Numbered from the stretch's first letter, positions 14,139 to 23,008 are shown. The stretch: DNA of 55,902 nt from an uncultured Bacteroidales bacterium (GCA_937910305.1 CALEPS010000002.1:1-55902); one strand, 5' to 3'. Made by a program: numbers and translations. The notes: generated from the sequence alone by a model not told the origin.

Positions 14139-15586
14139 TGTTGTGGATGTATTTGTATGATTTGTCCTCCGGTATTATAGGTCCTGTCCTTTTGCTCTAT
14201 GAGCAGTTGCCCTTCGCGGAGACGTTTGATTGCGACCGGGGGAGCCGGGTCGAAGGAATGAAGGGTGAGACCCTGCGGGTCGTTGGTGGTGAAAGAGCCT
14301 TGGGAGTGATAGATCACTTCGTTCGTCTCCTCTCTGCCTTCAATGGTGTAGTCATAATCTGTGTTCGCCGTGAGATTGTTCAGGGAAATGACGAAATACT
14401 CGGTCGAACTGTTGGTCGTGTCCTTTTTAAAGGCAGGCAGGGAGGGCTTGAAGAATTGGGAAGACGTAATATGCCCGTCTCCATCTACGATATATTGCGC
14501 TATCTGATGGCCTGCGGTATATACTTTGACCGTGTACTCTACTACGCCGGGAGCGGGAAACCATGTGATTACGGCGCTGCTGTCGGTGATCTCCATCGGA
14601 TTAGATACCTCTTCTCCGAACGCATAGATGTCCTTGAAAAAGCCGGCATAGGACTCATTCGCCTTGTAGGCTTCCAGTCCTTCTTTGGGGACAAAGAGCC
14701 TCACTTTCTCCTTGTTCACGCGCATGAAGGGACTCTTGTATGTCCCGGTACAGGTAGGCGGCGTGACGCAGTCAATGAAGATTGACCTGAGCGAACTGCT
14801 GCTTGGTGCGCCGGGGACGGCTCCGCCTGTATAGGGATCCTGGGGATAGCCCTCCAGAATCTCGTCGCCCAGCGAGGTGACCGAACTCGGGATGTAGAAC
14901 TTCTCCAGACTCAGGTTGCCCTTAAAGGCTTGATAACCAATGCTCTTCACGCCATTCGGCAGGGAAATGGATTTGAGTGAGGCGCAGGAGGTGAAGCATT
15001 CGTTCGGGATCGCGGTGATATCCGGAGGCAGGACGATTTCCGTCAGTCGGGAACAAGCATAGAGAAACGCGTAAGGAAGGCTCTTCAGCGACTGCGGCAG
15101 TGTGATCTCCGTCATGGAGACACAGCGTTGGAAGATGGTGATACCGAGGCTGGAGATACACTCCGGAATGACCACCTTCGTCAGCGAAGAGCAATAGCGG
15201 AACGCCTCGTTCCCGATAGAGGTGAGGTTAGGCAGATTCAGATAATGAATACCGCGGTGGTCATAGAAAGCGGCGGAGCCGATAGAGGTGATATTGACTG
15301 TCAACGAGATAGAGTCCAGCCTGGTACCCAAAAACGCTTTCGGGCCGATGGCGTTCACGGTGTAGATCTCGCCATCGTAGGTCACTCTGTCGGGAATCAT
15401 GACATTGCCGGAGTAGGTGCTGGGCGCGCTGTTCCATACCGGGGCTGTCTCATTGGGATAGGTCACCGTTGCGGTGTAGTTCTCGTTGTCCAGCAAATAG
15501 TAAACACCATCGATCTCCACGCCGTTGGCGGAGAGTCCCAAGGCGGTCACTATACATAAGGCGAATAAATAAAATCGTTTCATCAT
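14135..15586 (-). CDS. Secreted BspA-type leucine-rich repeat protein
   Basis: A 483-residue protein with a signal peptide (MMKRFYLFALCIVTALGLSA). Residues about 60-270 are LRR_5 (BspA-type) repeats of about 23 residues with the pattern ITSIGSAAFYDH, LTSIGNEAFRYC, LTEIVLPPDITAIP. A fibronectin-like domain follows (residues about 330-430, SSAVITWFPAPGVVEYTVKV, NLTANTDYDYTIEG). The last 30 residues (LREGQLLIEQKDRTYNTGGQ) look like a short sorting domain of the surface-protein kind but end earlier than usual. Probably exported and surface exposed; the ligand is unknown. It lies 10 bases after the TPR gene in the TIR operon. Confidence 0.8.
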   Translation of the reverse strand: MMKRFYLFALCIVTALGLSANGVEIDGVYYLLDNENYTATVTYPNETAPVWNSAPSTYSGNVMIPDRVTYDGEIYTVNAIGPKAFLGTRLDSISLTVNITSIGSAAFYDHRGIHYLNLPNLTSIGNEAFRYCSSLTKVVIPECISSLGITIFQRCVSMTEITLPQSLKSLPYAFLYACSRLTEIVLPPDITAIPNECFTSCASLKSISLPNGVKSIGYQAFKGNLSLEKFYIPSSVTSLGDEILEGYPQDPYTGGAVPGAPSSSSLRSIFIDCVTPPTCTGTYKSPFMRVNKEKVRLFVPKEGLEAYKANESYAGFFKDIYAFGEEVSNPMEITDSSAVITWFPAPGVVEYTVKVYTAGHQIAQYIVDGDGHITSSQFFKPSLPAFKKDTTNSSTEYFVISLNNLTANTDYDYTIEGREETNEVIYHSQGSFTTNDPQGLTLHSFDPAPPVAIKRLREGQLLIEQKDRTYNTGGQIIQIHPQQ

Positions 15587-15596
15587 ATCGGATGGA

Positions 15597-17141
15597 TTAA
15601 GGTTTTTGTGTTTTCTGTCGGCATAACTCCCGGTTGTTCACCGCGTTGCGTGTCAAGGGGTGGTTCTCTCCCAGCACGCGGCGGTAGATCTCTACCGCGG
15701 AGTCGAAATACCGGGCGGCGGAAGCGTAGTCGGCAAGCATAAAGTAAGTGCCGGCTAAGTTGTTGTAATTGGCGGCGATGCGGCTCTGCTGCACGCCGGA
15801 GGACGATGTGTAGATATCCATCACTTCCCGGAATAGTTTCTGCGCTTGGCTGTATTGCTGCTGCTGAAAGAGAATGCCGGCGATGTTATTCATGCTCTCG
15901 GCGGTTGCAAGCGACGGTCTGCCTGCTTCTTTCTCACGGATCTTGAGGGCGCGTTTGTGGCAATCCATGGCCTTCTTGAGTTCCTTTTGCGCGCGGTACA
16001 GTTCGCCTAAGTTATTGAGTGCCTCTGCCGTGGCAAGCGAGTTCTTGCCGCGCAGTTTCTCGCGGATCTTGAGCGATTGGCTGTACCATTGGCTGGCTTC
16101 ATCGTACTTGCGGCAGGCTTTTGCAAGCATACCTAACTCATTGCATGTAGTAGCCATCTGGCCGCTGTAAACGCCGTACTGGCTTTCTGCCAACCGATAG
16201 GCGCGTTCGAAAAACTGACGGGCGCTCTTGAGGTCCGAGAGGATAGACAGGGCGAACTGACCTGCCTGTAACTGATAGTCGATATTGAGGGTGTCCAGAG
16301 ATGCGCGTTTCTGTATGTAATATCCGGCGGAGTCATTCTGAAACCTCGTCAGACATGCCGAATAGAGGCGGTAGCAGTCGTCCTCCAGCTCCCGTTTCTG
16401 TCTCTTATACTCCGCTTGGTTTCTATCTACCTCTTGTTGCAGAGCCGCTATGTTCTTGCCCCATTCGCGCAGGACGGTTTCCCGCTGGGCGATACTGCCT
16501 TTCTCGAGCAATAGCCGTTCGGCTTCTTCCGGGTTGCCGTTCTCAACGGCTTGCTGCATCAGAGTCGTTAATGAATCCATGCGTGCGTAGTCCGTTCGCG
16601 CCAGCACGTCGGACATGGCTTGCAGCAACGGTTCGAAGTTCTCATACTGGCGCTCCAGTTGTTGCCGCTGCGCCTGCATTTCTTTTTCCGTGATCCGATG
16701 CGCAGCCAGTAGTTGCTCCAGACTGTCTATCCGCGCCTGATAGTAGATCTCTACGTTCTCACGCGCTTTTGTCTCTATCTCTTCGCGTTCTTGCATCAGT
16801 TGTAACTTGCTGACCAGCAATATCTCCAGAGGCACTTGGTCGGAGCAAGGCAGCCTTTTGCCGATCAACTCCTGCTCGGCAGGTTCGTAACCGGACTTGA
16901 CGATGCTGGCGATAGTATAGGCTTGTCCGTTCTGCAGGTCGTGCAACAGCAGGCTGAAATCTCCGTTCTGGCGGCTGGCTACGCGGTTATGGGAGCCTTG
17001 CAGACGTATCACGGCGCCTTCGACAGGGGTGCCGCTCATGCCGGGACGGGCTATGGTCCGCACATGGCCTTCTTGGGTCACCGCCAGGCTGTTGAGAGCG
17101 CTGAAGCAGGTCATAACGAATAGTAGGATGCGTACTCTCAT
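15597..17141 (-). CDS. Secreted coiled-coil and TPR protein of the TIR operon
   Basis: A 514-residue protein with a signal peptide (MRVRILLFVMTCFSALNSLA), a carboxypeptidase-regulatory-like beta domain (residues about 25-110, GTPVEGAVIRLQG, NGDFSLLL), a long charged coiled coil (about 115-270), and four to five tetratricopeptide repeats at about 290-500 of the kinesin-light-chain type (TAEALNNLGELYRAQKELKK, TAESMNNIAGILFQQQQYSQ). No enzyme motif is present. The repeats suggest a sensor or scaffold, probably periplasmic. Its ATG overlaps the stop of the TIR gene by 4 bases, which implies coupled synthesis and a shared task. What it binds cannot be read from sequence. Confidence 0.75.
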   Translation of the reverse strand: MRVRILLFVMTCFSALNSLAVTQEGHVRTIARPGMSGTPVEGAVIRLQGSHNRVASRQNGDFSLLLHDLQNGQAYTIASIVKSGYEPAEQELIGKRLPCSDQVPLEILLVSKLQLMQEREEIETKARENVEIYYQARIDSLEQLLAAHRITEKEMQAQRQQLERQYENFEPLLQAMSDVLARTDYARMDSLTTLMQQAVENGNPEEAERLLLEKGSIAQRETVLREWGKNIAALQQEVDRNQAEYKRQKRELEDDCYRLYSACLTRFQNDSAGYYIQKRASLDTLNIDYQLQAGQFALSILSDLKSARQFFERAYRLAESQYGVYSGQMATTCNELGMLAKACRKYDEASQWYSQSLKIREKLRGKNSLATAEALNNLGELYRAQKELKKAMDCHKRALKIREKEAGRPSLATAESMNNIAGILFQQQQYSQAQKLFREVMDIYTSSSGVQQSRIAANYNNLAGTYFMLADYASAARYFDSAVEIYRRVLGENHPLTRNAVNNRELCRQKTQKP

Positions 17142-18256
17142 GGCTCAATAATGATTACATCGTCTTCCCCGCAGGGCATGAATATCGTATCCCGTCCGTT
17201 CTTCCATACAACGGGGTAGGAGGTGTGTTGTTGCTCAATAGGCACACGGAGGTCAACGAAACCGTTCTCATCGGGCTGCACCGTGTGTCCGGCTACGGTT
17301 AGGAGCTGGCGTTTTCCTATCGCGCGGAAACGGATGTGGCCGTAAAGTTCTGCATCCCGCCGGAGGGGTAAAGTGTTCTGCTTCCGCAGCACGATCATCG
17401 TGTCGCAGGGGATAAACCCGTCTGCACGCATGAGGACGTGTGCCTCGCGGCCTATATAACGCGGAGGGATGTTGGGGAAGAGCAAGGTGCTGTCGGCAGG
17501 AAGGAGTGTGTCTCGCTTCTGCTCGTTCGCTATTGTCAGAGAGACGGATATGGGGCGGCATGGCGGCAGTGATTCGTTCCTGGGCGTAGCCTCATAAGGG
17601 GTTATTTCCACCGTGACAGTCTGGGATAGATACCATGTGCAGGCTAAAGCAAGCACCATAATACTACTTAGTATTGTCCATCCTATGGCACGCCTGCGGC
17701 GGCGTTGTCTCTCGCGCAGCAGCAGCCCGTCGTAGTCCAGTTGCAACATGCGGGCTACTACCATCAGCATGGCTCTGTCGTAAGCCTGACGGCGGGAGAC
17801 ACCCGCTTCACGCACGTTGATTCCTAATATCGAATGGTCCTGCAGCGGGTCGGCATGTTTGGGAAAATGGCGTCTGAGGGCTTCCGGAAAACACTCCGTA
17901 TCCGGATCGTTGCTATACGGCACGCCGTCCACGATGATGGGGATGATGCTGTCGCGTCGTCCCAGTGAAACGAAATAGTCGATGCCGCTGTTGACATACA
18001 CCGACCGGGCGGACTGGGGAGAGCATACTACAATCAGATACCGCGACTGCTCCATCCGTTGTTTCAGTTCTTGCATCAGTTCTTCGCCCGAATGCATGTC
18101 GTTCAGGTAGCAATACAGCGGCCGGATCCGTCGCGGAACGGCGTGCTTCTTGCATAGCACCGCCGGCAAACGATAACTCTCTATCGCGTGCTGGAGACGT
18201 AAGGCGGCACTGGCATCCGCGCTCTGGAAACTGATAAACGCAAAATACTGGTACAT
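17138..18256 (-). CDS. Membrane TIR-domain protein with altered catalytic site
   Basis: A 372-residue protein. Residues 1-150 are a TIR domain of the Bacteroidetes type (YFAFISFQSADASAALRLQ, then RYLIVVCSPQSARS, then IIPIIVDGVPYSND and CFPEAL). In NADase TIRs the catalytic Glu follows a W-V-x-K pattern; here the aligned sequence is VYVNSGIDYF, with Gly at that position. After a basic stretch (RERQRRRRRA, residues about 180-190) comes one membrane helix (IGWTILSSIMVLALACTWYL), and residues 210-372 form beta-rich domains with a PEGA-like look. So the TIR domain is cytoplasmic and the C-terminal part periplasmic. It sits between a ThsA-like macro gene and a secreted TPR gene, see finding. The gene starts 1 base after the macro gene ends. 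Confidence 0.8.
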   Translation of the reverse strand: MYQYFAFISFQSADASAALRLQHAIESYRLPAVLCKKHAVPRRIRPLYCYLNDMHSGEELMQELKQRMEQSRYLIVVCSPQSARSVYVNSGIDYFVSLGRRDSIIPIIVDGVPYSNDPDTECFPEALRRHFPKHADPLQDHSILGINVREAGVSRRQAYDRAMLMVVARMLQLDYDGLLLRERQRRRRRAIGWTILSSIMVLALACTWYLSQTVTVEITPYEATPRNESLPPCRPISVSLTIANEQKRDTLLPADSTLLFPNIPPRYIGREAHVLMRADGFIPCDTMIVLRKQNTLPLRRDAELYGHIRFRAIGKRQLLTVAGHTVQPDENGFVDLRVPIEQQHTSYPVVWKNGRDTIFMPCGEDDVIIIEP

Positions 18257-18257
18257 G

Positions 18258-19154
18258 TCAGATAACGGGTCTTTTGGCTAAATGCTCGATGATCACGGGG
18301 TATTGCTCGAAATCAATATCGGTCACGTTGTTCGGATGAACGCATATACGCAAGGTGTGGCAGCACGCTTTCTCACGGGCTGAGGCGAAAAAAGTCTGAA
18401 TCATCAAATCTATTTTCTGTTCCGTCGAGAACTCAGCCGGCAGATCCACGAAACGGTTGCCCATTACCGCTACATTGACCACTTCGTGACGCACTCTCGG
18501 GTCGGCCAGACCGCGCCACATGCGCGTGAGGCATTTGATATATTCATCCTTGCTGATCTCTATGGTGCCGTTAGGCTGCAGCCTCGTGAACGCCACGCAG
18601 CAGTAGGGCTCTCCTTTTATCTCGACTGGACAAATAGTACCGAGCGAATACTGCTCTTTCCTGCCGGGAAGGGATTTGTTGGTGCGTACGGGTTTCACTC
18701 TCTCCGTCGCTTGGTCGATCAGGGCGTCAATGTCCACTCCTTGCGCTTGGCATTGCTTGAGAAAAGCGCCGTGCAGAGACCGGGGGCTGATGATTGTGTT
18801 CAACTCCATGTCAAAAGTGTCCACGGTATGAATCACCTTGAGTCCCTCTTGGCGGAGCAGGTCGCAGCATTCGATAATAACCTTCAGATCCGTTTTCTTA
18901 TCGACATAAACTGCCTTCGTCGTCGGCCAATTGCGCAGCAACGCCACAGCGAGAATAATGAGAATGACTACAATCAACGGCCATACTTGCGTCCAGCCTG
19001 TGTTGACAAGTGTTCGCAACCAATCAGCCGCTTCTTCCGGCATGAAAGCGATCAGTGCTCCCGTTCCGGTGATGAGCATCAGCAGCCACGACAGACTGTC
19101 TCTGACGGTGGACAACAGCAGTTGCTTCCAATGTAATGAAACGTATTTGATCAT
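18258..19154 (-). CDS. TM-macro protein resembling type II Thoeris ThsA
   Basis: A 298-residue protein with two N-terminal membrane helices (about residues 18-36 and 55-73) and a C-terminal domain resembling the ThsA macro domain (formerly DUF6430): DLKVIIECCDLL, HTVDTFDMELNTIISPRSLH-GAFLKQC, YSLGTICPVEI, and a C-terminal RICVHPNN strand. The ISPxSLHG block is the best diagnostic part. In type II Thoeris a TIR enzyme makes an ADP-ribose-type signal that the macro domain binds, and the membrane helices damage the host membrane. The usual Gly-rich loop near VMGNRFVDLP is altered. The gene overlaps the secreted helical-repeat gene upstream by 4 bases. Family call is by eye, so moderately sure. 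Confidence 0.65.
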   Translation of the reverse strand: MIKYVSLHWKQLLLSTVRDSLSWLLMLITGTGALIAFMPEEAADWLRTLVNTGWTQVWPLIVVILIILAVALLRNWPTTKAVYVDKKTDLKVIIECCDLLRQEGLKVIHTVDTFDMELNTIISPRSLHGAFLKQCQAQGVDIDALIDQATERVKPVRTNKSLPGRKEQYSLGTICPVEIKGEPYCCVAFTRLQPNGTIEISKDEYIKCLTRMWRGLADPRVRHEVVNVAVMGNRFVDLPAEFSTEQKIDLMIQTFFASAREKACCHTLRICVHPNNVTDIDFEQYPVIIEHLAKRPVI

Positions 19155-19795
19155 CTACCTAATTTTTCGTGGCATTGGCGGATATACATTTTCGTCGCTT
19201 CGCGTACCCAGCAATACTCCCATTTGGAGTCCTTGAAATAGGTTGCGGCTTTCTCGAACCAGGTGAGTGCTTCGCTCTTGCTGCCGAACGGCTTCGGGGC
19301 ATAGAAAAGACTCGTCCCGTAATACGATAGTACCAATGGATCTTCCGGCGCCAGACGCGTTGCCTCCTTGGCTAAACTCATTGCTTTGATCGGACGTATG
19401 GCGATGTGGAGCCGTAACTCATAAACCATGACGGCACTTAGGTACATCTCGTAATGACCTGCCGGCAACTGGCCTTTCTGCGCCTCTACATGCTCACGGA
19501 ATAGCTGCACGTACCGCTTGGCTTCCGGCAGCAATGCCTCCTTCCCCTCTTTCTTCGCCTCTGCTACGATATACCCGCAGTACCCGTATTCATAGAGCAA
19601 TGTCTGACTGCTGACGGCTGATGGCTGAAGGCTCTCTATATATTCCTTCCAAACCGCCATATTCTCCTGCCGGTAGGCGTCAAACAGTTCCCTGTCCGCA
19701 GAAAAATCTTGTGCGGACAGGGTCATGCTGATTACCGTCAGGAGCAACAATAAGGCTCTCCTTCGTACTTGGTACTTAGTCACTTGGTACTTCAA
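19151..19795 (-). CDS. Secreted helical-repeat (TPR-like) protein
   Basis: A 214-residue protein with a signal peptide ending near SMTLSAQ and an all-helical mature part with TPR-like spacing (LAPEDPLVLSYYGTSLFYA, SKSEALTWFEKAATYF). No ATG exists at the 5' end; the frame opens with TTG at 19793-19795, inside a tandem repeat that encodes the basic n-region KYQVTKYQVRRR. A second repeat (19605-19632) encodes QPSAVSSQ inside the protein. The start is one base after the PPi-PFK stop codon, so translation may depend on coupling. The downstream macro gene overlaps by 4 bases. Similar small secreted helical proteins occur in Bacteroidetes; function unknown. Confidence 0.65.
   Translation of the reverse strand: MKYQVTKYQVRRRALLLLLTVISMTLSAQDFSADRELFDAYRQENMAVWKEYIESLQPSAVSSQTLLYEYGYCGYIVAEAKKEGKEALLPEAKRYVQLFREHVEAQKGQLPAGHYEMYLSAVMVYELRLHIAIRPIKAMSLAKEATRLAPEDPLVLSYYGTSLFYAPKPFGSKSEALTWFEKAATYFKDSKWEYCWVREATKMYIRQCHEKLGR
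19605..19632. repeat. CTGACGGCTGATGG repeats inside helical-repeat gene
   Basis: GCTGACGGCTGATGGCTGAA-type units, in frame (QPSAVSSQ). The same family is in ispG (32168-32198, SRQPSAISQ) and in the hdeD-htrA gap (34556-34585). Confidence 0.75.
19765..19793. repeat. CTTGGTACTT repeats at a gene start
   Basis: Units of GTACTTGGTACTTAGTCACTTGG that encode the first residues of the helical-repeat protein. The family also occurs at 23381-23408, 33771-33800 and, in frame, in leuS at 39555-39578. Confidence 0.8.
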
Positions 19796-19796
19796 T

Positions 19797-21464
19797 TTAT
19801 TTGCCTCTCTCCAGCAGCAGCGTTCGTGTCGGCTGGTCGCATACCTCCGTCGGACCGTAGTACTGGATCGGACCCGGATAGATATAGCTGGTCACAGGAT
19901 CTGCCCAGTCGGCGCGGTGCGCTTGCAGGTACTGGAACGGCTTGCCGTTGAGGTCAACCAGAGCTTTCTGGATAACCGGTTTCATCTTGCCGTTACGCTT
20001 CTCCATGTTCATCATCATCGTGATAGGCACACCGCCTGCGATCCATTCAGCCGCAGGCTTCGTCAGGTTGCGTACCAGCGACATATAACCCGTCTTGCCG
20101 GCAGCTATCAGATGCGTTGCGGTGATGCCGATGGAATAGCAGTAGTCGGCGTCGAAGTTAGACGGGATGGCGCAACGGCCTTCGTAACCGAAGAAATGGT
20201 TCAGCGCGGAGAACTTACCCTTGTACTCGCCGTTCGCTTTGAGAACAGCCAGACGTTTCTGTACCATCTCGATCAGCAGTTTCTCGGTCTCGATCTGGCT
20301 GACCATTACGTTTCCGTGCGGGTCACGGTCGAGCGTCAGCTGGCGCGCAATACCCTTCGGCAGCGAACGGTACAGCTCGCAACTTGCCGGACTAAGCATG
20401 CTCTTGACATACTCGCGCTTGGCGTCGTCGCCGTCCAGAGACGTGAACTCCTCGTTGTTCGCCAGCATGTCGTTCAGCTCCTGAATCAGTACGCGCATAG
20501 CCGGAATGAACTCAATCAGACCTTCCGGAATAAGCACGGTGCCGAAGTTCAGACCTGCGTTAGCGCGGGCTACAATCACCTTCACGATGTCCTCTACGAT
20601 GTCATTCAGCGTCATGTTCTTCGCCTCTACTTCCTCCGAAATCAGACAGATATTCGGCTGGCTCTGCAATGCACACTCTAGTGCGATATGACTTGCCGAA
20701 CGGCCCATCAGACGGATGAAATGCCAGTATTTCTTCGCGCTGTTGGCGTCGCGCTGGATGTTACCGATCAGCTCGGAATAAACCTTGCAGGCGGTGTCGA
20801 AACCGAACGAGGTCTCGATCATCTCGTTCTTCAGATCACCGTCGATGGTCTTCGGGCAGCCGATGACCTGGATACCGCATTTCTTCTGCAGATAGTATTC
20901 CGCCAGCACGCAAGCGTTCGTGTTGCTGTCGTCGCCGCCGATGATCACTACTGCCTTGATTCCCAACTGTTTGCAGATCTCGATTCCGTTGTCAAACTGC
21001 CAGGTCTCTTCCAGTTTGGTACGACCCGAACCGATGATGTCGAATCCGCCGGTGTTGCGGTATTCGTCAATGATAGCGCCTGTCAGTTCCTGATACTTGC
21101 CGTCAATCAGACCGCTCGGACCGCCGAGGAAACCATAGAGTTTGTTCTCCGGATTCAACGCCTTCAATCCGTCGTACAGACCGCTGATCACGTTGTGTCC
21201 GCCCGGAGCCTGTCCACCCGAAAGAATCACACCGACATTGAACGGCTCTGCTTTCGACTTTTGACTTTCGACTTTCGACTCCGCCACCGGCTCCATGGTA
21301 ATAACCGGCAGACCGTACGTGTTCGGGAACAGTTTCTGGATCTCCTCTTGGTCTGCTACTGAATGGGTTTTCTCGCCTTCAACAAGGCGTACTGCGCCCT
21401 GCAACGCTACCGGCATCTTCGGCTGGTAACTCTGACGCGCAATTTGTAATGGACTCTTTTGCAT
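19797..21464 (-). CDS. pfp: Diphosphate--fructose-6-phosphate 1-phosphotransferase
   Basis: A 555-residue PPi-dependent phosphofructokinase of the long class. Visible motifs are GVILSGGQAPGGHNVISGLYD (diphosphate loop, written here as GVILSGGQAPGG), the GGDDSNTNA motif in which Asp replaces the Gly of ATP enzymes, the active-site TIDGDLKN with its Asp, and the sugar-binding GYEGRC region. It carries out the reversible phosphorylation of fructose 6-phosphate with PPi in central glycolysis in the cytoplasm. Residues ESKVESQKSKAE just before the first core strand are encoded by a TTTCGACTTT repeat, an in-frame insertion. It is a housekeeping gene; the TIR operon genes directly follow it after one base, so they may be read from its transcript. 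Confidence 0.93.
   Translation of the reverse strand: MQKSPLQIARQSYQPKMPVALQGAVRLVEGEKTHSVADQEEIQKLFPNTYGLPVITMEPVAESKVESQKSKAEPFNVGVILSGGQAPGGHNVISGLYDGLKALNPENKLYGFLGGPSGLIDGKYQELTGAIIDEYRNTGGFDIIGSGRTKLEETWQFDNGIEICKQLGIKAVVIIGGDDSNTNACVLAEYYLQKKCGIQVIGCPKTIDGDLKNEMIETSFGFDTACKVYSELIGNIQRDANSAKKYWHFIRLMGRSASHIALECALQSQPNICLISEEVEAKNMTLNDIVEDIVKVIVARANAGLNFGTVLIPEGLIEFIPAMRVLIQELNDMLANNEEFTSLDGDDAKREYVKSMLSPASCELYRSLPKGIARQLTLDRDPHGNVMVSQIETEKLLIEMVQKRLAVLKANGEYKGKFSALNHFFGYEGRCAIPSNFDADYCYSIGITATHLIAAGKTGYMSLVRNLTKPAAEWIAGGVPITMMMNMEKRNGKMKPVIQKALVDLNGKPFQYLQAHRADWADPVTSYIYPGPIQYYGPTEVCDQPTRTLLLERGK
21251..21280. repeat. TTTCGACTTTTGACT repeats inside pfp
   Basis: CTTTCGACTTTTGACTTTCG and further units, in frame, encoding SKVESQKSK. 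Almost the same peptide (ESQKSKVES) is encoded by the same repeat in leuS at 40548-40577. Confidence 0.85.
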
Positions 21465-21497
21465 AATAGTTATATTTTGTGTTTTGATTATTTTTGC

Positions 21498-22961
21498 TCA
21501 TATATCTTTGGACAATATCTCCCAATGACCGCCTTTATCCGGTCCGACACGACGGATGATGCCTAATTCTTGTAATCTTTTCAATGCAGATATAACACCA
21601 CCTAAAGAGGCTTTTTCTATCATGGAAGCCAGTTCCTGCCTACTATAACTTGGATTAGCTTTGAGTCTTAGGAGAATCTCTCGTTGAATCCGTGATAGCC
21701 CGGCATGATTTTCTGTGTGGTTTTCTGTATGGTTTTCTGTATGGTTTTCTGTATGGTTTTCTGTATGATTCCATGTTACCGGCATCACTATCGGCAAAGC
21801 CGTCCGCACGATATACATATCCTCATCTTCGATCTCCGGTTGTTTGCCGGTATAAATAGGGACGTATTTGTATAGATTGCGGATCCCTGTTCCCAAATGT
21901 TCCGCACGGCCTATTTGAACAAAGAAATTAGCAATATGAGGGTTCTTGGGATGACGCTCATAGTTGGATAGTGTAACAACTCCCGATTTCAGCGGGCGGT
22001 TTGCGTTCTTTGCAATAAGGCCGTTGCGATTAAGTTCAATGAGGGTCGGAGCCGGATTCAGGTACTCCCGATGCACCAGCATATTAGCGATGATCTCACG
22101 AAGAATTTTATCACGCAAAGACACCCTTTGGTCGCCTTCCATGTAGAATGGATCAGGCAGGTGTTTTCCCATGAAATCCATCAAATCTCTATAACCGTCA
22201 ATGATATTGCCAAACACTTCTAGACGGTCATCGTATCGATCTATATTCTCCAGTTTTATTACTGCATCAATCCTATAATACGGCAACGTACTTTGAATAA
22301 CCTCTTGCTTCCCGAACAGCATCAATGCCGCTAAAGTCAGACCTTCCTGATTCGAGGCAACATCCCGACGGTATAAATTGGCTTGTTTGAACATTTCCAA
22401 GTCGGACAAATCCAGCCATGGGTGCTTGGGGCGGAGATTCGCCATTAGTCTTTTGGCTAACTCTATTGACTCTGCGCTCAAATCCTCAAAACGAAGATAA
22501 GGATAGATCGTGTTCTCGGTGTAGCCGGAACTCTTGCGCAAATAGAGCGCGCTAATCTCTGCGTCCGTGCGGAGTTCAAAGTCTCCGTCCACACTGCGGT
22601 CGTAGAACTTATTCTTGAATCGATGGGCTTGGCTGCTGGCAGGGACTTGAATAACAATCACTTGTCGGTTGTCCTCTACATCCACTATCTCCGGTTGCAG
22701 CAGGAATGACGGTTTGAGGATTTCGCTATTATTGCTCACATTCGCAATGTTCTTGCACATCTGGTCTATCGCACGCGGATTGACGCCTTCCGAAATCGAG
22801 CCGTCGTCATGTGCCCCTAAAACGATCACACCACCGTCGCGATTGAGAAACGCGCAAACGGTCTCGAACAAGTTGCCGGGCAACTCGCTCCACGCTTCTT
22901 TGTACTCAATCGTACGTTTTTCGCGTTGTTTGGTGATCTGTTTCAGCTCCTTGAATGTCAT
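21498..22961 (-). CDS. AlbA_2-type (Schlafen-like) DNA-binding regulator
   Basis: A 487-residue protein of the family often annotated as ATP-binding transcription regulator. The N-terminal AlbA_2 domain shows TIEYKEAWSELP, VCAFLNRDGGVIVLGAHDDG and QVPASSQAHRFKNKFYDRSV. A central domain (residues about 190-390) carries ILREIIANMLVHREY and AEHLGTGIRNLYKY. Then come five NHTE repeats (21708-21768 in DNA) typical of this family, and a C-terminal winged helix (SRIQREILLRLKANPSYSRQ). Probably regulates genes in response to stress or acts in phage conflict; nothing here shows the target. It has its own promoter right upstream with a very short leader. Confidence 0.85.
   Translation of the reverse strand: MTFKELKQITKQREKRTIEYKEAWSELPGNLFETVCAFLNRDGGVIVLGAHDDGSISEGVNPRAIDQMCKNIANVSNNSEILKPSFLLQPEIVDVEDNRQVIVIQVPASSQAHRFKNKFYDRSVDGDFELRTDAEISALYLRKSSGYTENTIYPYLRFEDLSAESIELAKRLMANLRPKHPWLDLSDLEMFKQANLYRRDVASNQEGLTLAALMLFGKQEVIQSTLPYYRIDAVIKLENIDRYDDRLEVFGNIIDGYRDLMDFMGKHLPDPFYMEGDQRVSLRDKILREIIANMLVHREYLNPAPTLIELNRNGLIAKNANRPLKSGVVTLSNYERHPKNPHIANFFVQIGRAEHLGTGIRNLYKYVPIYTGKQPEIEDEDMYIVRTALPIVMPVTWNHTENHTENHTENHTENHTENHAGLSRIQREILLRLKANPSYSRQELASMIEKASLGGVISALKRLQELGIIRRVGPDKGGHWEILSKDI
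21708..21768. repeat. 12-bp coding repeats (NHTE) in the AlbA_2 gene
   Basis: Five 12-base units encoding NHTE, a linker commonly repeated in this protein family. Length variation would change the spacing to the winged helix. Confidence 0.85.
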
Positions 22962-22977
22962 ACATCAAATTTGCCTG

Positions 22978-23008
22978 CAAATTTACTGCTTTTTTTTGAT
23001 ATATGCAA
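22978..23008 (-). promoter_or_regulatory. Promoter of the AlbA_2 gene
   Basis: Minus strand TTG, 20 bases, TAAATTTG, RNA start near 22971, about 10 bases before the ATG. Confidence 0.7.

Noticed and set aside
17138..19154. Standard Thoeris system
   Set aside because: The TIR protein has a membrane helix, a periplasmic C-terminal part and no catalytic Glu, and the operon contains surface-type proteins. It is kept as Thoeris-like only.
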